NCBI RefSeq assembly: GCF_002007105.1
Contig: NZ_MVBC01000007.1
Location: 62,001-126,000, forward strand
DNA length: 64,000 nt
Source: Hymenobacter sp. CRA2
GTDB taxonomy: Bacteria; Bacteroidota; Bacteroidia; Cytophagales; Hymenobacteraceae
Direction of reading: 5' to 3'
The first letter of the stretch is position 1; each line of letters starts with the position of its first letter. The notes beneath the pieces are model-generated. The model did not search any database and was not told where the DNA came from. It saw only the letters and a program-made list of their open reading frames with translations. Position numbers and translations under genes: made by a program. Shown one piece after another: positions 1-8,206 of this stretch.

Positions 1-518
1 GTGCCGTTGGTGCCGCCCCCGCTCACGCCCGGCAGGCTCTGTACCACCCGCGAGATGTCGAAGTTGCCGCCCGGGTTCGAGCGGATTTCCTCCACGCTCA
101 GCCGCTGCACCGACAGCGGCGTTTCGGCCGTGGCCACCCGGATGGCGCGGTTGGCCACCACCTGCACCTCGCCCAGCTGCTGAGCGGCCGGGTTCAGCTC
201 CAGATTCAGGATGTTGGCGTTGCCGCTGTTCACCAGCACGTTGGCCCGTAGCAGCGCGTCGTAGCCCACGAAGGAGGCCCGTAGGTTGTAGCTGCCGGTG
301 GGCACGCCGGTGAGGCGGTAGCGGCCCTGCTCATCCGTCACGGTGCCCACGTTGGCGCCTTCCACTACCACCGACACGCCCGGCAGCAACTCCTGCGTAC
401 GCCGGTCACGCACGGTGCCGGTGATGATGCCAGTCGTCTGCGCCAAGGCGGCGGTGCTGCTCAGCAGGACTGACGCAGCTACAACTATCGGACGCAGTGG
501 GGGTAGAAAAGGACGCAT
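1..518 (-). CDS. TonB-dependent receptor, N-terminal part (cut by window edge)
   Basis: The first 172 residues of an outer-membrane receptor are present; the rest lies before the window. A signal peptide ends near 'ALAQTTG'. It is followed by a carboxypeptidase-regulatory-like beta-sandwich (about residues 27-105, with 'GTVTDEQGRYRL' and 'ASFVGYDA') and the start of the plug ('ISRVVQSLPGVSGGG'). This order is standard for Bacteroidota SusC/TonB-type receptors, which take up ligands through the outer membrane using TonB energy. The ATG at 518 was chosen because it begins directly with the signal peptide. The substrate cannot be told from this part. The family assignment is firm. Confidence 0.85.
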   Translation of the reverse strand, partial: MRPFLPPLRPIVVAASVLLSSTAALAQTTGIITGTVRDRRTQELLPGVSVVVEGANVGTVTDEQGRYRLTGVPTGSYNLRASFVGYDALLRANVLVNSGNANILNLELNPAAQQLGEVQVVANRAIRVATAETPLSVQRLSVEEIRSNPGGNFDISRVVQSLPGVSGGGTNG

Positions 519-572
519 ATAGAATGTTTTTAGCCGTTATGGCCCGCAATGTTAGCGTGTTTGGTCTAAAAA

Positions 573-610
573 CGTTCTAAATGCTCAGATGTTTTAAATG
601 TTTTTCTACC
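573..610. promoter_or_regulatory. imperfect AT-rich inverted repeat between divergent genes
   Basis: In the 146-bp gap between the TonB receptor and the MarR-family gene, two arms of the form AAAAAC-TT-AAA face each other around a short spacer. It could be the operator of the neighbouring MarR-type regulator, since such proteins usually bind palindromes in their own promoter. This is inferred from position and symmetry only. Confidence 0.3.
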
Positions 611-664
611 TTTCGGTGTAAGTGGATATAGCCCGGGCGGCGTCTGCCCGCTGGCATTTGTTTT

Positions 665-1360
665 ATGGATTACAGCCTGGTCAAACAGCTGGTAGAGCTG
701 GCCGAGGAATTTCACCGCGACGCGTCCCCCACGGCTGACCCAGCCGCAGAACTAGCCGAATTCAGCCGTTGGCTGCAGGCCCGCACCGGTGCCGCCAGCA
801 GCCCCCGCCGCCAGACGGTGGAACGGGAGCCCAGCCACCCGATGGAAACGGCGGCTTCGGTTATCGGTAAGTTCGTCACGTTCATGTACCGCTACCTGCG
901 CACGTACTCGCGCTTGGCCCTGCTCAATACCCCGCTCATCACCTACGACGATTTTTCGTACCTGGCCGCCGTGTACGGGCGCGGCCCACTCAGCAAAAGC
1001 GAACTGATAACCCGCAACATTCACGAGAAGCCCACCGGCTCCGAAATCATCCGCCGCCTGCTGGCCGCCGGCCTGGTGCAGGAAGCTCCCCACGCCACCG
1101 ACCGCCGCCGCAAGTTGCTGAGCCTGACGGATCAAGGCAAACGGGTGCTTTTCGAAGCGTTTGCCAACATGAGCCAGGTAGCCGCTATGGCCGCCGGCAA
1201 CCTCACCGCCGCCGAGCAGGAGCAGCTGGCTTACCTGCTCACCAAGCTCGATGCATTTCACTTTCCCGTCTTCGCGGCCGCCCGTCCGGCCACGCTCGAG
1301 GAAATGCGCCGGAAGTACTTCCCGCACGTGCCCACCGACTGGCGCCCGACGGGCTACTAA
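665..1360 (+). CDS. MarR-family winged-helix transcriptional regulator
   Basis: This 231-residue protein has a winged-helix DNA-binding domain. The segment 'GPLSKSELITRNIHEKPTGS' (about 115-135) is the helix-turn-helix region, 'DRRRKLLSLTDQGKRVL' (about 143-160) is the wing with the usual D-R-R-x-K pattern, and a C-terminal helix follows for dimer formation. The N-terminal 60 residues are an extra hydrophilic extension beyond a typical 140-160-residue MarR protein. It is divergent from the TonB receptor, and the gap holds an AT-rich inverted repeat, so it may regulate itself or the receptor. The ligand is unknown. Confidence 0.8.
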   Translation: MDYSLVKQLVELAEEFHRDASPTADPAAELAEFSRWLQARTGAASSPRRQTVEREPSHPMETAASVIGKFVTFMYRYLRTYSRLALLNTPLITYDDFSYLAAVYGRGPLSKSELITRNIHEKPTGSEIIRRLLAAGLVQEAPHATDRRRKLLSLTDQGKRVLFEAFANMSQVAAMAAGNLTAAEQEQLAYLLTKLDAFHFPVFAAARPATLEEMRRKYFPHVPTDWRPTGY

Positions 1361-1366
1361 AACCAC

Positions 1367-1404
1367 AAGCGGCCCGCCGGTACAAAACCAGCGGGCCGCT
1401 TGTT
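1367..1404. terminator. bidirectional Rho-independent terminator
   Basis: A perfect 11-bp stem (arms 1367-1377 and 1391-1401) with a 13-nt loop and a short T-run lies between the convergent MarR and M28 peptidase genes, so it can serve both. Confidence 0.8.
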
Positions 1405-1436
1405 TGTCGGGCGGACTTCAGCCCGCGCCCGGCGTG

Positions 1437-3092
1437 CTACCGCCGGCCGGCTCCGAAGCGGCTGCCGAAAAAGTCACCCGCATTCCACTTGGGGCGCTGC
1501 GGGTCGTTGGCCACCTGGTAGCCGATAAGGAAGTTCAGCTGCACGTACTTCTTGCCCGCTTCAAAGTCAAACAGGCCGTTGATGTCGTCCTGGGGCTTGT
1601 GGTAGGTTTCGGCCCGCCACTTCTGCACCAGCTCGCTGAGGTTGTTCTTCCCGTCCTTGGTCTTGTTGCCGTACTTGATGTGCAGGGCCGGAATGCCCTG
1701 CATCACGAAGCTGTACTGGTCGGAGCGGATAAAGCGGTTTTGCTCGGGCTCCGGGTCGTCTTCCACGGTCAGCTCCAGGTAGGAGGCGGCGCGCTTCACT
1801 GGCTCCAGCAGCGACGAATGCTGCGCCCCCAGCGGCACCACCGACAGCAGCGGGGCAATGATGGTGGGCATGTCGGTGTTTACGTCGGCCACAATCTGGG
1901 CCTTCGGCACGGTGGGGTGCGAGGCGAAGTAGGCCGAACCCAACAGGCCCAGCTCCTCGCCCGTTTGCAGCACCAGCAGGATGCTACGCTTGGGCTTCTG
2001 CTTGACGTGGGAGTAGAGGCGCGCAATTTCCAGCACCGAAGCCACGCCCGAAGCGTTGTCGTGGGCGCCGTTGTAGAGGGAGTCGCCCTTCACCGGCGTG
2101 CTGATGCCGAGGTGGTCGAGGTGAGCCGAGTGCACCACGTACTCCTTGCCGAGCTGCTTGTCGGAGCCCGGAATCTTGCCCACCACGTTGTAGGAATCGA
2201 AGTCCTGATAAGTGCTGCCGAAATCGGCCCGGGCCGTGGTGCGCAGCGCGGCCGAGGCAGGCTTGCCGCTGCGCATGGCCGCCAGGGTGCGGGCCGTGTC
2301 CAGCTGCGCGGCCGTGAGCAGGCGGTTCAGCGTGGCCGCGTCCACCGAGGCCAGCAGGTTCAGGTTGTAGCCGGCGGCGTAGGTGCGCGAGGCCGCTACT
2401 TGGCCTTTCGCGTCGAGCACGCTGTAGGCACCGCGCTTCAGGTTCGGTACGCTGGCTTTGGGATTGGCACTGGCCACCAGCACGCCCAGCGCGCCGTGGC
2501 GGGCCGCGTTTTGCATCACCAGCAGCAGGTCCTGGCTGGCCGCCGATACGGTGGAGGGAAACGACTTGGGCGCCCCGCGCACCACCACCACGATTTTGCC
2601 GTTGGCGTCGAGGCCCTGGTAATCGTCGTATTTCAGCTCGGGCGCGGTGATGCCGTAGCCGGCAAACACCAGCGGGGCTTCCGTCTGCACGGTAGGGGCA
2701 GCCGGGTTGGGGTAGAAGGCGTAGTCGCGGCCGGCGGTGAGGGCCGTGGGTACGCCGCCCGCGTCGCGCAGCACCAGCAGCGGCTCGGGCTTCACGAAGG
2801 CGCGGCGCAGGCGCACTTTCTGCACAAAGGTGCCGTTGTCGCCGGCGGGCTGCACCCCGAAGGACTTGAGCTGCTGCGTGACGTAATCGACGGCCATCTG
2901 GTAGCCGGGCGTGCCGGGCTGGCGGCCCTGCAGCTTGTCATCAGCCAGGTACTGGATGTGGGCTTTGATATCGGCCGGCTTCACCTTTTTCAGGGCCGAA
3001 GCTGCCGGTTTATCAATAGCGGGAGACTGCGCCGCCACCGTCAGCGGCAGGCAAAAGCTGGCTAGGGCAAGCCAGGAACGAAGTGGCATCAT
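1437..3092 (-). CDS. secreted M28-family zinc aminopeptidase with PA domain
   Basis: A 551-residue exported peptidase with a signal peptide (MMPLRSW to TVAAQ). A PA-type insertion occupies roughly residues 100-290. The M28 catalytic domain follows. It shows 'SAHLDHLG' (H324 and H327), 'AHDNASG' (D345, bridging metal ligand), 'TGEELGLLGS' (E379/E380, general base and ligand) and 'NTDMP'. The family removes N-terminal amino acids using two zinc ions, here in the periplasm or outside the cell. The MM start at 3092 was chosen over an upstream in-frame start because it opens the signal peptide and has an exact -7 promoter box 20 bp before it. It probably feeds on peptides. Confidence 0.88.
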   Translation of the reverse strand: MMPLRSWLALASFCLPLTVAAQSPAIDKPAASALKKVKPADIKAHIQYLADDKLQGRQPGTPGYQMAVDYVTQQLKSFGVQPAGDNGTFVQKVRLRRAFVKPEPLLVLRDAGGVPTALTAGRDYAFYPNPAAPTVQTEAPLVFAGYGITAPELKYDDYQGLDANGKIVVVVRGAPKSFPSTVSAASQDLLLVMQNAARHGALGVLVASANPKASVPNLKRGAYSVLDAKGQVAASRTYAAGYNLNLLASVDAATLNRLLTAAQLDTARTLAAMRSGKPASAALRTTARADFGSTYQDFDSYNVVGKIPGSDKQLGKEYVVHSAHLDHLGISTPVKGDSLYNGAHDNASGVASVLEIARLYSHVKQKPKRSILLVLQTGEELGLLGSAYFASHPTVPKAQIVADVNTDMPTIIAPLLSVVPLGAQHSSLLEPVKRAASYLELTVEDDPEPEQNRFIRSDQYSFVMQGIPALHIKYGNKTKDGKNNLSELVQKWRAETYHKPQDDINGLFDFEAGKKYVQLNFLIGYQVANDPQRPKWNAGDFFGSRFGAGRR

Positions 3093-3111
3093 GGGCAAAC
3101 GCGGGAAAGCA

Positions 3112-3119
3112 CAAACATA
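3112..3119 (-). promoter_or_regulatory. Bacteroidota -7 promoter box for the M28 peptidase
   Basis: TATGTTTG on the minus strand is an exact match to the TAnnTTTG -7 element, 19 nt before the start at 3092. No clear -33 TTG was found at the expected distance. Confidence 0.55.
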
Positions 3120-3188
3120 CGGCGCGCGGCCGTGTGGGGTGGCATTGCTGCGCAAGTCCGCTATTTTGCCAGTTCTCAGCCTTCGTCT

Positions 3189-4007
3189 ATGAACCCTAAA
3201 GAATTTGCTCGGCACGTCAAACAGACGTGCGTGCTCTATAAACATTGGAACATCACCACCGGGCAGGCCGAGGCCATTGTGCGGTTTCAGCAGGACCAAG
3301 ACCTGATTCAGGGCTTCTGGGAAAGCACCGACTTTGAGTACGAAAACTTTCAGCGCATTTTAACGCCTGCGCAGTGGCCGCTATATCTGAGCGAGTATGA
3401 ACAAGCTATGGCGGAGCACGAGCAGCGGCTGCACCAACAGGATGCACAGGCCGCTGCTCAGCTACCAGTAGCGGAACAGATGCTGGATTATTACCGCCGA
3501 GAAATAGGAGATACGCTACAGCAGCTCACCTTAAAGCGGCCATTAAGCAGCCGCCAGGTTCATAAGGACATTTATGTGCTGGAAGAGTATCGCCAGTTTC
3601 TCAAACGAAAGAGGGAAGCCCTGTTGTCTGACCACTATCGCGAATACCGCCGTTTGGCGCCGCAAGTATTGCAGTTGGCGCTGTTGAGGCACAGCTTACT
3701 GGAGCATGTCCCAGCCCTTAGAGAGTTTGGGCGGGAAGCAGACGAAGCTACCAAAGCCATCTTGCATTATGTGCTGGCCGAAGTAGGCCGAGATTTGCAG
3801 ATTATGTACGAGAAGGAGCTAGCGGACCTCGAACAACGCTTGGAGAGCTTCAATAAACAGGTTCTGGCCGGTCCAAGGTCACACTGGTTGTTCGCTGCCT
3901 TACATGCCAAACCCGCGAACGAGGCAGAGCGCTACCACCATTGGGCATTTTGGCTGCTCTGGCTCGACCGTGACCGAATAATGAAAAGTGCTTTGGAAGC
4001 TCGTTAA
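3189..4007 (+). CDS. hypothetical helical protein of atypical composition
   Basis: A 272-residue protein that I do not recognise. It starts MNPKEFARHV. It has no signal peptide or membrane segment and is rich in Q, E, R, L and aromatic residues, suggesting an all-helical, partly coiled-coil soluble protein (for example 'YYRREIGDTLQQLTLKR'). The DNA is visibly richer in A/T and uses codons such as TTA, ATA and AGA that its neighbours avoid, which suggests recent acquisition. It is divergent from the M28 peptidase and convergent with the zinc-ribbon gene. No function is proposed. Confidence 0.6.
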   Translation: MNPKEFARHVKQTCVLYKHWNITTGQAEAIVRFQQDQDLIQGFWESTDFEYENFQRILTPAQWPLYLSEYEQAMAEHEQRLHQQDAQAAAQLPVAEQMLDYYRREIGDTLQQLTLKRPLSSRQVHKDIYVLEEYRQFLKRKREALLSDHYREYRRLAPQVLQLALLRHSLLEHVPALREFGREADEATKAILHYVLAEVGRDLQIMYEKELADLEQRLESFNKQVLAGPRSHWLFAALHAKPANEAERYHHWAFWLLWLDRDRIMKSALEAR

Positions 4008-4039
4008 GGCGCCAAAGCCAGCGCAGCTGAAACGTCTCA

Positions 4040-4648
4040 CTACGGCCGCTCCACCGCCAGCAGTTCGTGCTGCTGCTGCATGATCTGCAAATCCAGCTGC
4101 GTCAGGTCGAAGGGGTCGGGCTCATAGTTGGCGGGCTTGTTCAGCTGCCGGAAGTCGGCTTCGATGTTGGATTCGTACGCGTTCTGGCGCAGGCGCACGC
4201 TGTTGCCGTTCACTTCCACCACTTTCAGCAGGGTGAAGTAGCCCGGTGCCTCGCTTCTGATGCGGTACACGTCGCCCACGTGCGGGTGGGCCAGCCGCGT
4301 CTCGCCCTGGTACAGCTGCCACGCCCCGTGCGCCCAGTTGCCGAAGGCCACCGTGGCGGCGACCATAAACCAGGCAAAGTGCCAGCTAGGCGTGCGCACG
4401 CGGTTTTTCAGGGCCTGCCAGTGCGAGCGGTGCGTGGCCGGCAGCTCCCGCGGCTTGAGCACCACCTGGCAGTAGTTGCAGTGCAAGTGGCCGGTTTTGC
4501 CGAGGGTGAAGATGGGAATGCCGGACAAGTGCGCATAGCGCCCAAACACTCGCAGGCGCACGGCCCCGGCCTGCCCGCACGCCGGACACGGGGCCTCGGG
4601 GACTTTGGCCGTCCGCAGGTGAGTAGAGGTATAGCCGATAACTACCAT
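4040..4648 (-). CDS. zinc-ribbon membrane protein
   Basis: A 202-residue protein beginning MVVIGYTSTH. Near the N-terminus, 'CPACGQAG' and 'HCNYCQVV' form a four-cysteine zinc ribbon of the type found at the start of many bacterial zinc-ribbon membrane proteins. A single hydrophobic segment follows ('FAWFMVAATVAFGNWAHGAW', about 95-115). The C-terminal half is a soluble domain with 'PHVGDVYRI' and 'YFTLLKVVEVNGNSV', possibly a small beta-barrel. The ATG at 4648 was preferred to an upstream start inside the terminator stem. The product is probably anchored in the inner membrane. The function is unknown. Confidence 0.65.
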   Translation of the reverse strand: MVVIGYTSTHLRTAKVPEAPCPACGQAGAVRLRVFGRYAHLSGIPIFTLGKTGHLHCNYCQVVLKPRELPATHRSHWQALKNRVRTPSWHFAWFMVAATVAFGNWAHGAWQLYQGETRLAHPHVGDVYRIRSEAPGYFTLLKVVEVNGNSVRLRQNAYESNIEADFRQLNKPANYEPDPFDLTQLDLQIMQQQHELLAVERP

Positions 4649-4660
4649 GGTGACTCGCGA

Positions 4661-4706
4661 AAGAAAAACAGGCGGGGCCCGGCCGCTAAAGACCGGGCCC
4701 CGCCTG
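4661..4706 (-). terminator. Rho-independent terminator after the CZB-like gene
   Basis: A perfect 14-bp GC stem (arms 4669-4682 and 4693-4706) is followed on the minus strand by a T-rich run. It ends the PAS / CZB-like transcription unit. Confidence 0.85.
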
Positions 4707-4769
4707 CAAAATAGCACGAACCCGTGCTAAATCATGCGCAAAGGCGAGAATCTTGCGCCAAGCTCGACG

Positions 4770-5129
4770 CTAGGCCGCGGCGGCGCCCCGCTCCAGCTGC
4801 TGGAGCAGCCGCTCAATGCGGGCCGCGTGCACGTCCACCTGGTCGAGGCCGGCACGGGCTTCTTCGATCTGGCCGCGGCGGTACTGCGTCACCAGGTTTT
4901 GGCCCGCGTCCAGCATCTGCTGAATGGCGCGCTCCAGCTCCACGGTGGTAGGGGTACGCCCAAACTGCGGCCGCACGGTCGCTTCAAACCACTGGCCCAG
5001 CGGGTTGTCGCGCGCGGAGAACAACGTCGGGTCGGCTTCGCGCACGCCGTAGAGCACGGAGCGCAGCCGCGACTTGAAGAGCACCTGCTTGATCCTGGCT
5101 TGCTGGAAATCCAGGCTGGAAAGGCTCAT
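4770..5129 (-). CDS. degenerate CZB-like domain protein
   Basis: A 119-residue soluble helical protein. The pattern 'FKSRLRSVLYGVREAD', then 'DNPLGQWFEATV', then 'NLVTQYRRGQIEEA' and a final amphipathic helix 'VDVHAARIERLLQQLE' follows the order of the chemoreceptor zinc-binding (CZB) domain. In CZB domains three His and one Cys bind zinc. Here the Cys before LG-x-W is Asn, and the expected His positions hold other residues, so metal binding seems lost. It lies 48 bp downstream of the PAS protein on the same strand and shares its terminator, suggesting they work together. The domain assignment is by eye and tentative. Confidence 0.5.
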   Translation of the reverse strand: MSLSSLDFQQARIKQVLFKSRLRSVLYGVREADPTLFSARDNPLGQWFEATVRPQFGRTPTTVELERAIQQMLDAGQNLVTQYRRGQIEEARAGLDQVDVHAARIERLLQQLERGAAAA

Positions 5130-5177
5130 AGGAAGGGGAACAAAGAAAGCCGGCAGAATGGGGCGGAAGGGGAAGGG

Positions 5178-6482
5178 CTACTGGATGGTGCCGTTGAGGC
5201 GCTCCAGGGTCTTGCGGGCTTGCACGAGGTCCGTCACGTCGTAGGCAAACACGGTAATGCCCGCTTTCTGCCCCGCTTCGTGGAACAGCTGGTAGGTAAA
5301 GTTGAGGTACATCTGTCGCGCCGGGGTGCCGTCGTTGTCGTCGATCATAATCACGATTTCGTTGCCCAAATACGGCTCGCCGGTTTCGTAAACGCGGTCG
5401 AGCAGGTCCAGGAAGCCTTGTTCCAGCACTTCGGGCAGCGCTTCCGGCACGGTTTTGCCCACCAGCTGCCGGCCCGGGAACAGCTGCTGGTACAAGGGGT
5501 TGACGAAGTCGTAGCGGTGCTCGGCACCGCGCAGGATGCAGATCAGGGCCGGCGCCTGCATGAACAGGTTGTGGAACGTCTCGCGCTGGCTTTCGGCCAG
5601 CTGGTAGGCCTGGTAGGCCTGATCGGAGAGCAGGGCCTGCTGCTCGTTGGATTCCAGCAGCTCCTGCACCATCTGCTTCTGGTCGTGAATATCGGTGGCG
5701 CCGCCCACCCACATGGTAATCTGCCCATCGGCGCTGCGGCGGGGCACGCCGCGGGCCAGCAGCCAGCGGTACTGCCCGTCGTGGCGGCGCAGGCGGTATT
5801 CCTGCTGCGACTCGGCGCCGCTCTGGACGGCCTGCTGCCAGGTTTGCATTACCCGCTCCCGGTCGTCGGGGTGCAGGCTGTCGGTCCAGCCATGGTCGCG
5901 CAGCTGCTCCATGCTCAGGCCGGTAAACTGCAGCCAGCGCTGGTTGAAGTACTCGACTTCGCCCGTGGGCTTGGTGGTCCACACCATCATCGGCAGGGCT
6001 TCCAGAGTGAAGCGGGCGCGCTCCTGGCTTTCGGCCAGCTCGGCCTGAATGCGCAGGCGGTGCTGCTCGGCCAGGTGCCGCTCGGTCACGTCGTGGGAGC
6101 GTTGCAGGATGTAGAGCAAGTCGCCGTTGTCGTCGAGGATGGGGAAGTGCGTGGCTTCCCAGTAGCGCTGCTCGAAGCCGCCGCCCTGCTCCGTGGGCCG
6201 CTCCAGGTCGTAGCGAATCAGGGGCATGGTGTGCGGCTGCTTGTAGCGGCGCACATGCTCGTGCGATTCGCGGATGACGTTGGCTTCGTTCTGGTCCGCT
6301 ATCGGGTACGCCTCGAAGAAGGGCTTGCCGACCACACTTTCGCGGCTTTTCATCGCCACCGCGGCGTGGTTGTGGGTGTCGTCGAGAATGGTGGCGTCGG
6401 CGTCGGCGCCAATCACCAGGAAGTTATCCGGCAGCGCGCGAAACAGGCGTTGGTAGTCGATGGAAGTGGAGCGGTCGGCCAT
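5178..6482 (-). CDS. three-PAS-domain sensory protein without an output domain
   Basis: A 434-residue soluble protein with three PAS domains. PAS1 (about 10-135) ends with a PAC-like 'YILQRSHDVTERH'. PAS2 (about 150-275) has 'YFNQRWLQFTGLSMEQL', 'HPDDRERV' and 'WVGGATDIHDQK', typical of PAS_3/PAC. PAS3 (about 300-425) ends 'ITVFAYDVTDLVQARKTLER'. The region between PAS2 and PAS3 looks like a coiled coil. The protein then stops after 'LNGTIQ', exactly where a histidine-kinase dimerisation domain usually starts in related proteins. No kinase, GGDEF or methyl-accepting domain follows. It is probably the first gene of a two-gene operon with the CZB-like gene. Confidence 0.8.
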   Translation of the reverse strand: MADRSTSIDYQRLFRALPDNFLVIGADADATILDDTHNHAAVAMKSRESVVGKPFFEAYPIADQNEANVIRESHEHVRRYKQPHTMPLIRYDLERPTEQGGGFEQRYWEATHFPILDDNGDLLYILQRSHDVTERHLAEQHRLRIQAELAESQERARFTLEALPMMVWTTKPTGEVEYFNQRWLQFTGLSMEQLRDHGWTDSLHPDDRERVMQTWQQAVQSGAESQQEYRLRRHDGQYRWLLARGVPRRSADGQITMWVGGATDIHDQKQMVQELLESNEQQALLSDQAYQAYQLAESQRETFHNLFMQAPALICILRGAEHRYDFVNPLYQQLFPGRQLVGKTVPEALPEVLEQGFLDLLDRVYETGEPYLGNEIVIMIDDNDGTPARQMYLNFTYQLFHEAGQKAGITVFAYDVTDLVQARKTLERLNGTIQ

Positions 6483-6594
6483 AGAAATGCAGGCAGGAAG
6501 CCAGCCTGAAAAGAAGGGTGTGCGGGTTGCGGTACTTCGAAGCTACTACAGGGGCAGGCAGCGAGGCAAGTGAAAAGCGTTATCTGGTGCCGGG

Positions 6595-6616
6595 TAGTAT
6601 CAATGGCATGATACTA
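6595..6616. promoter_or_regulatory. 8-bp inverted repeat upstream of the PAS gene
   Basis: TAGTATCA and TGATACTA form a perfect inverted repeat with a 6-bp spacer, about 115 bp before the PAS gene start. It may be an operator. It is clearly A/T-rich compared with its surroundings. Confidence 0.35.
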
Positions 6617-6633
6617 AATGCTTGTTGGATAGG

Positions 6634-6666
6634 TAAAAGAAAGGCGCTGGCTACAAGGCCAGCGCC
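6634..6666 (-). terminator. Rho-independent terminator of the YflT-like gene
   Basis: A perfect 9-bp stem GGCGCTGGC (arms 6643-6651 and 6658-6666) is followed on the minus strand by a T-rich run. Confidence 0.8.
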
Positions 6667-6710
6667 GATAATCGAACCGAAAATAAGGGGGTAGAGCCCC
6701 CTTGCGTTAC

Positions 6711-7157
6711 CTATACCGGGCGCAGCGGCTGGCCGGGGCGCCGCTCCACGATGCGGCTGCGCTGCGGGCGCAGCTCGGCGTCCTGGGCCGTGCCGGCGGT
6801 GGCTCCGCGGTGCCCGATGCCGAGCTCGTGCACGTCTACGGCGCCGCCCGCGTCGAGCAGGTCGCGGGCGCGCTCGGCCTCGGCGTAGGTATCCACGTGC
6901 ACGGCCACGAAGCCGTGGCGGCGGGCGTCGTAGCGTGGGTGGGCGCTATCGGAGTGCGGGCCGAAGATGGCCATGATGAGGTGGTGGAACCCGTCGTTTT
7001 CCGGGAACTCGCCGGTGGGGTTTTCCGTGGTCGTGGTGTCGTGGTCGGCCACCTCTACGGCGCCGGTCGGAAAACCGTGTTGGGTGAGCTGGTCGGCCAC
7101 GCGCTGGGCGGCCTCGACGGTACCGAAGGCGCCGACGACGGTGTGTTGGTATGCCAT
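6711..7157 (-). CDS. YflT-like general stress protein
   Basis: A 148-residue protein starting MAYQHTVVGAFGTVEAAQRV. The fold seems to be the small ferredoxin-like 'general stress / YflT' domain, with two beta-alpha units: 'VVGAFGTVEAAQRVADQLTQ' and 'GFVAVHVDTYAEAERARDLL', separated by a variable acidic linker. The same arrangement opens the larger protein at 36363-37199 (MAQQTVIGMFDDANQAR), so the two are paralogues. The tail (about 125-148) is Arg-rich and disordered. The in-frame upstream extension was rejected because it is Arg-rich shadow sequence. The gene is monocistronic. Its role in stress is inferred from family. Confidence 0.65.
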   Translation of the reverse strand: MAYQHTVVGAFGTVEAAQRVADQLTQHGFPTGAVEVADHDTTTTENPTGEFPENDGFHHLIMAIFGPHSDSAHPRYDARRHGFVAVHVDTYAEAERARDLLDAGGAVDVHELGIGHRGATAGTAQDAELRPQRSRIVERRPGQPLRPV

Positions 7158-7303
7158 GGCAGGGAGGAAGGTTGGGGGTGAACGGGTACGCCAACGGCGG
7201 GGGCGCGGCTGGAAAGCAGCCACGGCAGCTCCGCGTCGGCGCAATAACCCTTAGCTCAACGCAGCAAGTCCGGCGCGGGTTGGGAACGACGGCGTGGCGC
7301 GGG

Positions 7304-8206
7304 CTACTTCTGCCACCAGAAGCGCCAGCGCAGCGGCCCGCTAAGGGCCCGGCGGCGCTGGGTAGGCGTGTGGCCCACGGCCTGCACGTCCCAGATCAGC
7401 CCCAGCCACTGCAGGGCGCGCACGGCGGGCCAGCCCAGGTCCACCTCGTACCAAGCCGCGCTCAGCTTGGCCGACTGCGGGTGGGCATGGTGATTGTTGT
7501 GCAGCCCTTCGCCGAAGGACAGCAGGCCCAGCAGCCAGTTGTTGTAGCCGCTTTCGGTGGCCCGCTCGATGCGGTAGCGCACGTAGCCGTAGGAGTGCGA
7601 CACGTAGTTGACGAACCAGTGACCCAGGATGGCCACGCTGATACGGGCGCAGCCGCAGACCACCGCCGTCTCGGGGCCGAAGACGAGGGCCAGCAGCCCG
7701 ATGCCGCCCAGCACGTGCCACTGCCAGGTGCGCTCCAGCCAGCGCAGCCACGGGTCGTGGAGCACGTCCGGGGGCAGCTCGTAGCGGGCGTCGTCGGCGG
7801 GGTGCACGCTCAGGTGCAGGTTCCAGAAATAGTCGCGCAGGGCCGAGTGGCGGTAGGCGAAGTAGCGCGGACAATCGGGCTGGTTCTGCCAGTAGTCGCG
7901 GTAGAAGTGCACGCGCACCCAGCTCAGCGGCCCGCCCATGCCCGCCTGCACGGCCAGGTATGCCAGCACCCGGCGCGTGCGCGGCGCGCAGCGGTAGGCC
8001 CGGTGAATCAGCCCGCGGTGCAGCCCGATGGAGTGGCCCACGCCCACCGTCAGGAACGTGAGCAGTACCGAGGCCACCGCCCGCGGCAGACTGACGGCCG
8101 CCGGGGCCCACAGCACCGCGGGCACCAGCATGAGGTACAGCCAACATACTTTCGGCCAGCCTACTACGAGCCGGTCGCCGGGCGGAACTATGCGGTCAGC
8201 GAGCAT
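7304..8206 (-). CDS. membrane fatty acid desaturase with unusual second His box
   Basis: A 300-residue integral membrane di-iron enzyme of the acyl-CoA / lipid desaturase type. Hydrophobic segments alternate with histidine motifs. Box 1 is 'HSIGLHR' (about 58-64) and box 3 is 'GEGLHNNHHAHP' (about 230-240). The canonical second box HRxHH is replaced by 'VRVHFYRDYWQNQ', followed by extra His in 'WNLHLSVHP'. The enzyme would introduce a double bond into membrane acyl chains using O2. It lies near a CYP152 gene that also acts on fatty acids. The desaturase family is firm; regiospecificity is not known. Confidence 0.8.
   Translation of the reverse strand: MLADRIVPPGDRLVVGWPKVCWLYLMLVPAVLWAPAAVSLPRAVASVLLTFLTVGVGHSIGLHRGLIHRAYRCAPRTRRVLAYLAVQAGMGGPLSWVRVHFYRDYWQNQPDCPRYFAYRHSALRDYFWNLHLSVHPADDARYELPPDVLHDPWLRWLERTWQWHVLGGIGLLALVFGPETAVVCGCARISVAILGHWFVNYVSHSYGYVRYRIERATESGYNNWLLGLLSFGEGLHNNHHAHPQSAKLSAAWYEVDLGWPAVRALQWLGLIWDVQAVGHTPTQRRRALSGPLRWRFWWQK

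Noticed and set aside
1251-3065. 604-residue plus-strand frame opposite the M28 peptidase
   Set aside because: Rich in Arg, Gly, Val and His with no domain; it is an antisense shadow of a gene with clear catalytic motifs, common in GC-rich DNA.
5178-6482. Histidine kinase
   Set aside because: Three PAS domains are present, but no dimerisation or ATPase domain follows before the stop or in the next gene.
4734-6509. 591-residue plus-strand frame opposite the PAS gene
   Set aside because: Low-complexity Leu/Val/Gly/His composition; the minus strand has well-formed PAS domains.
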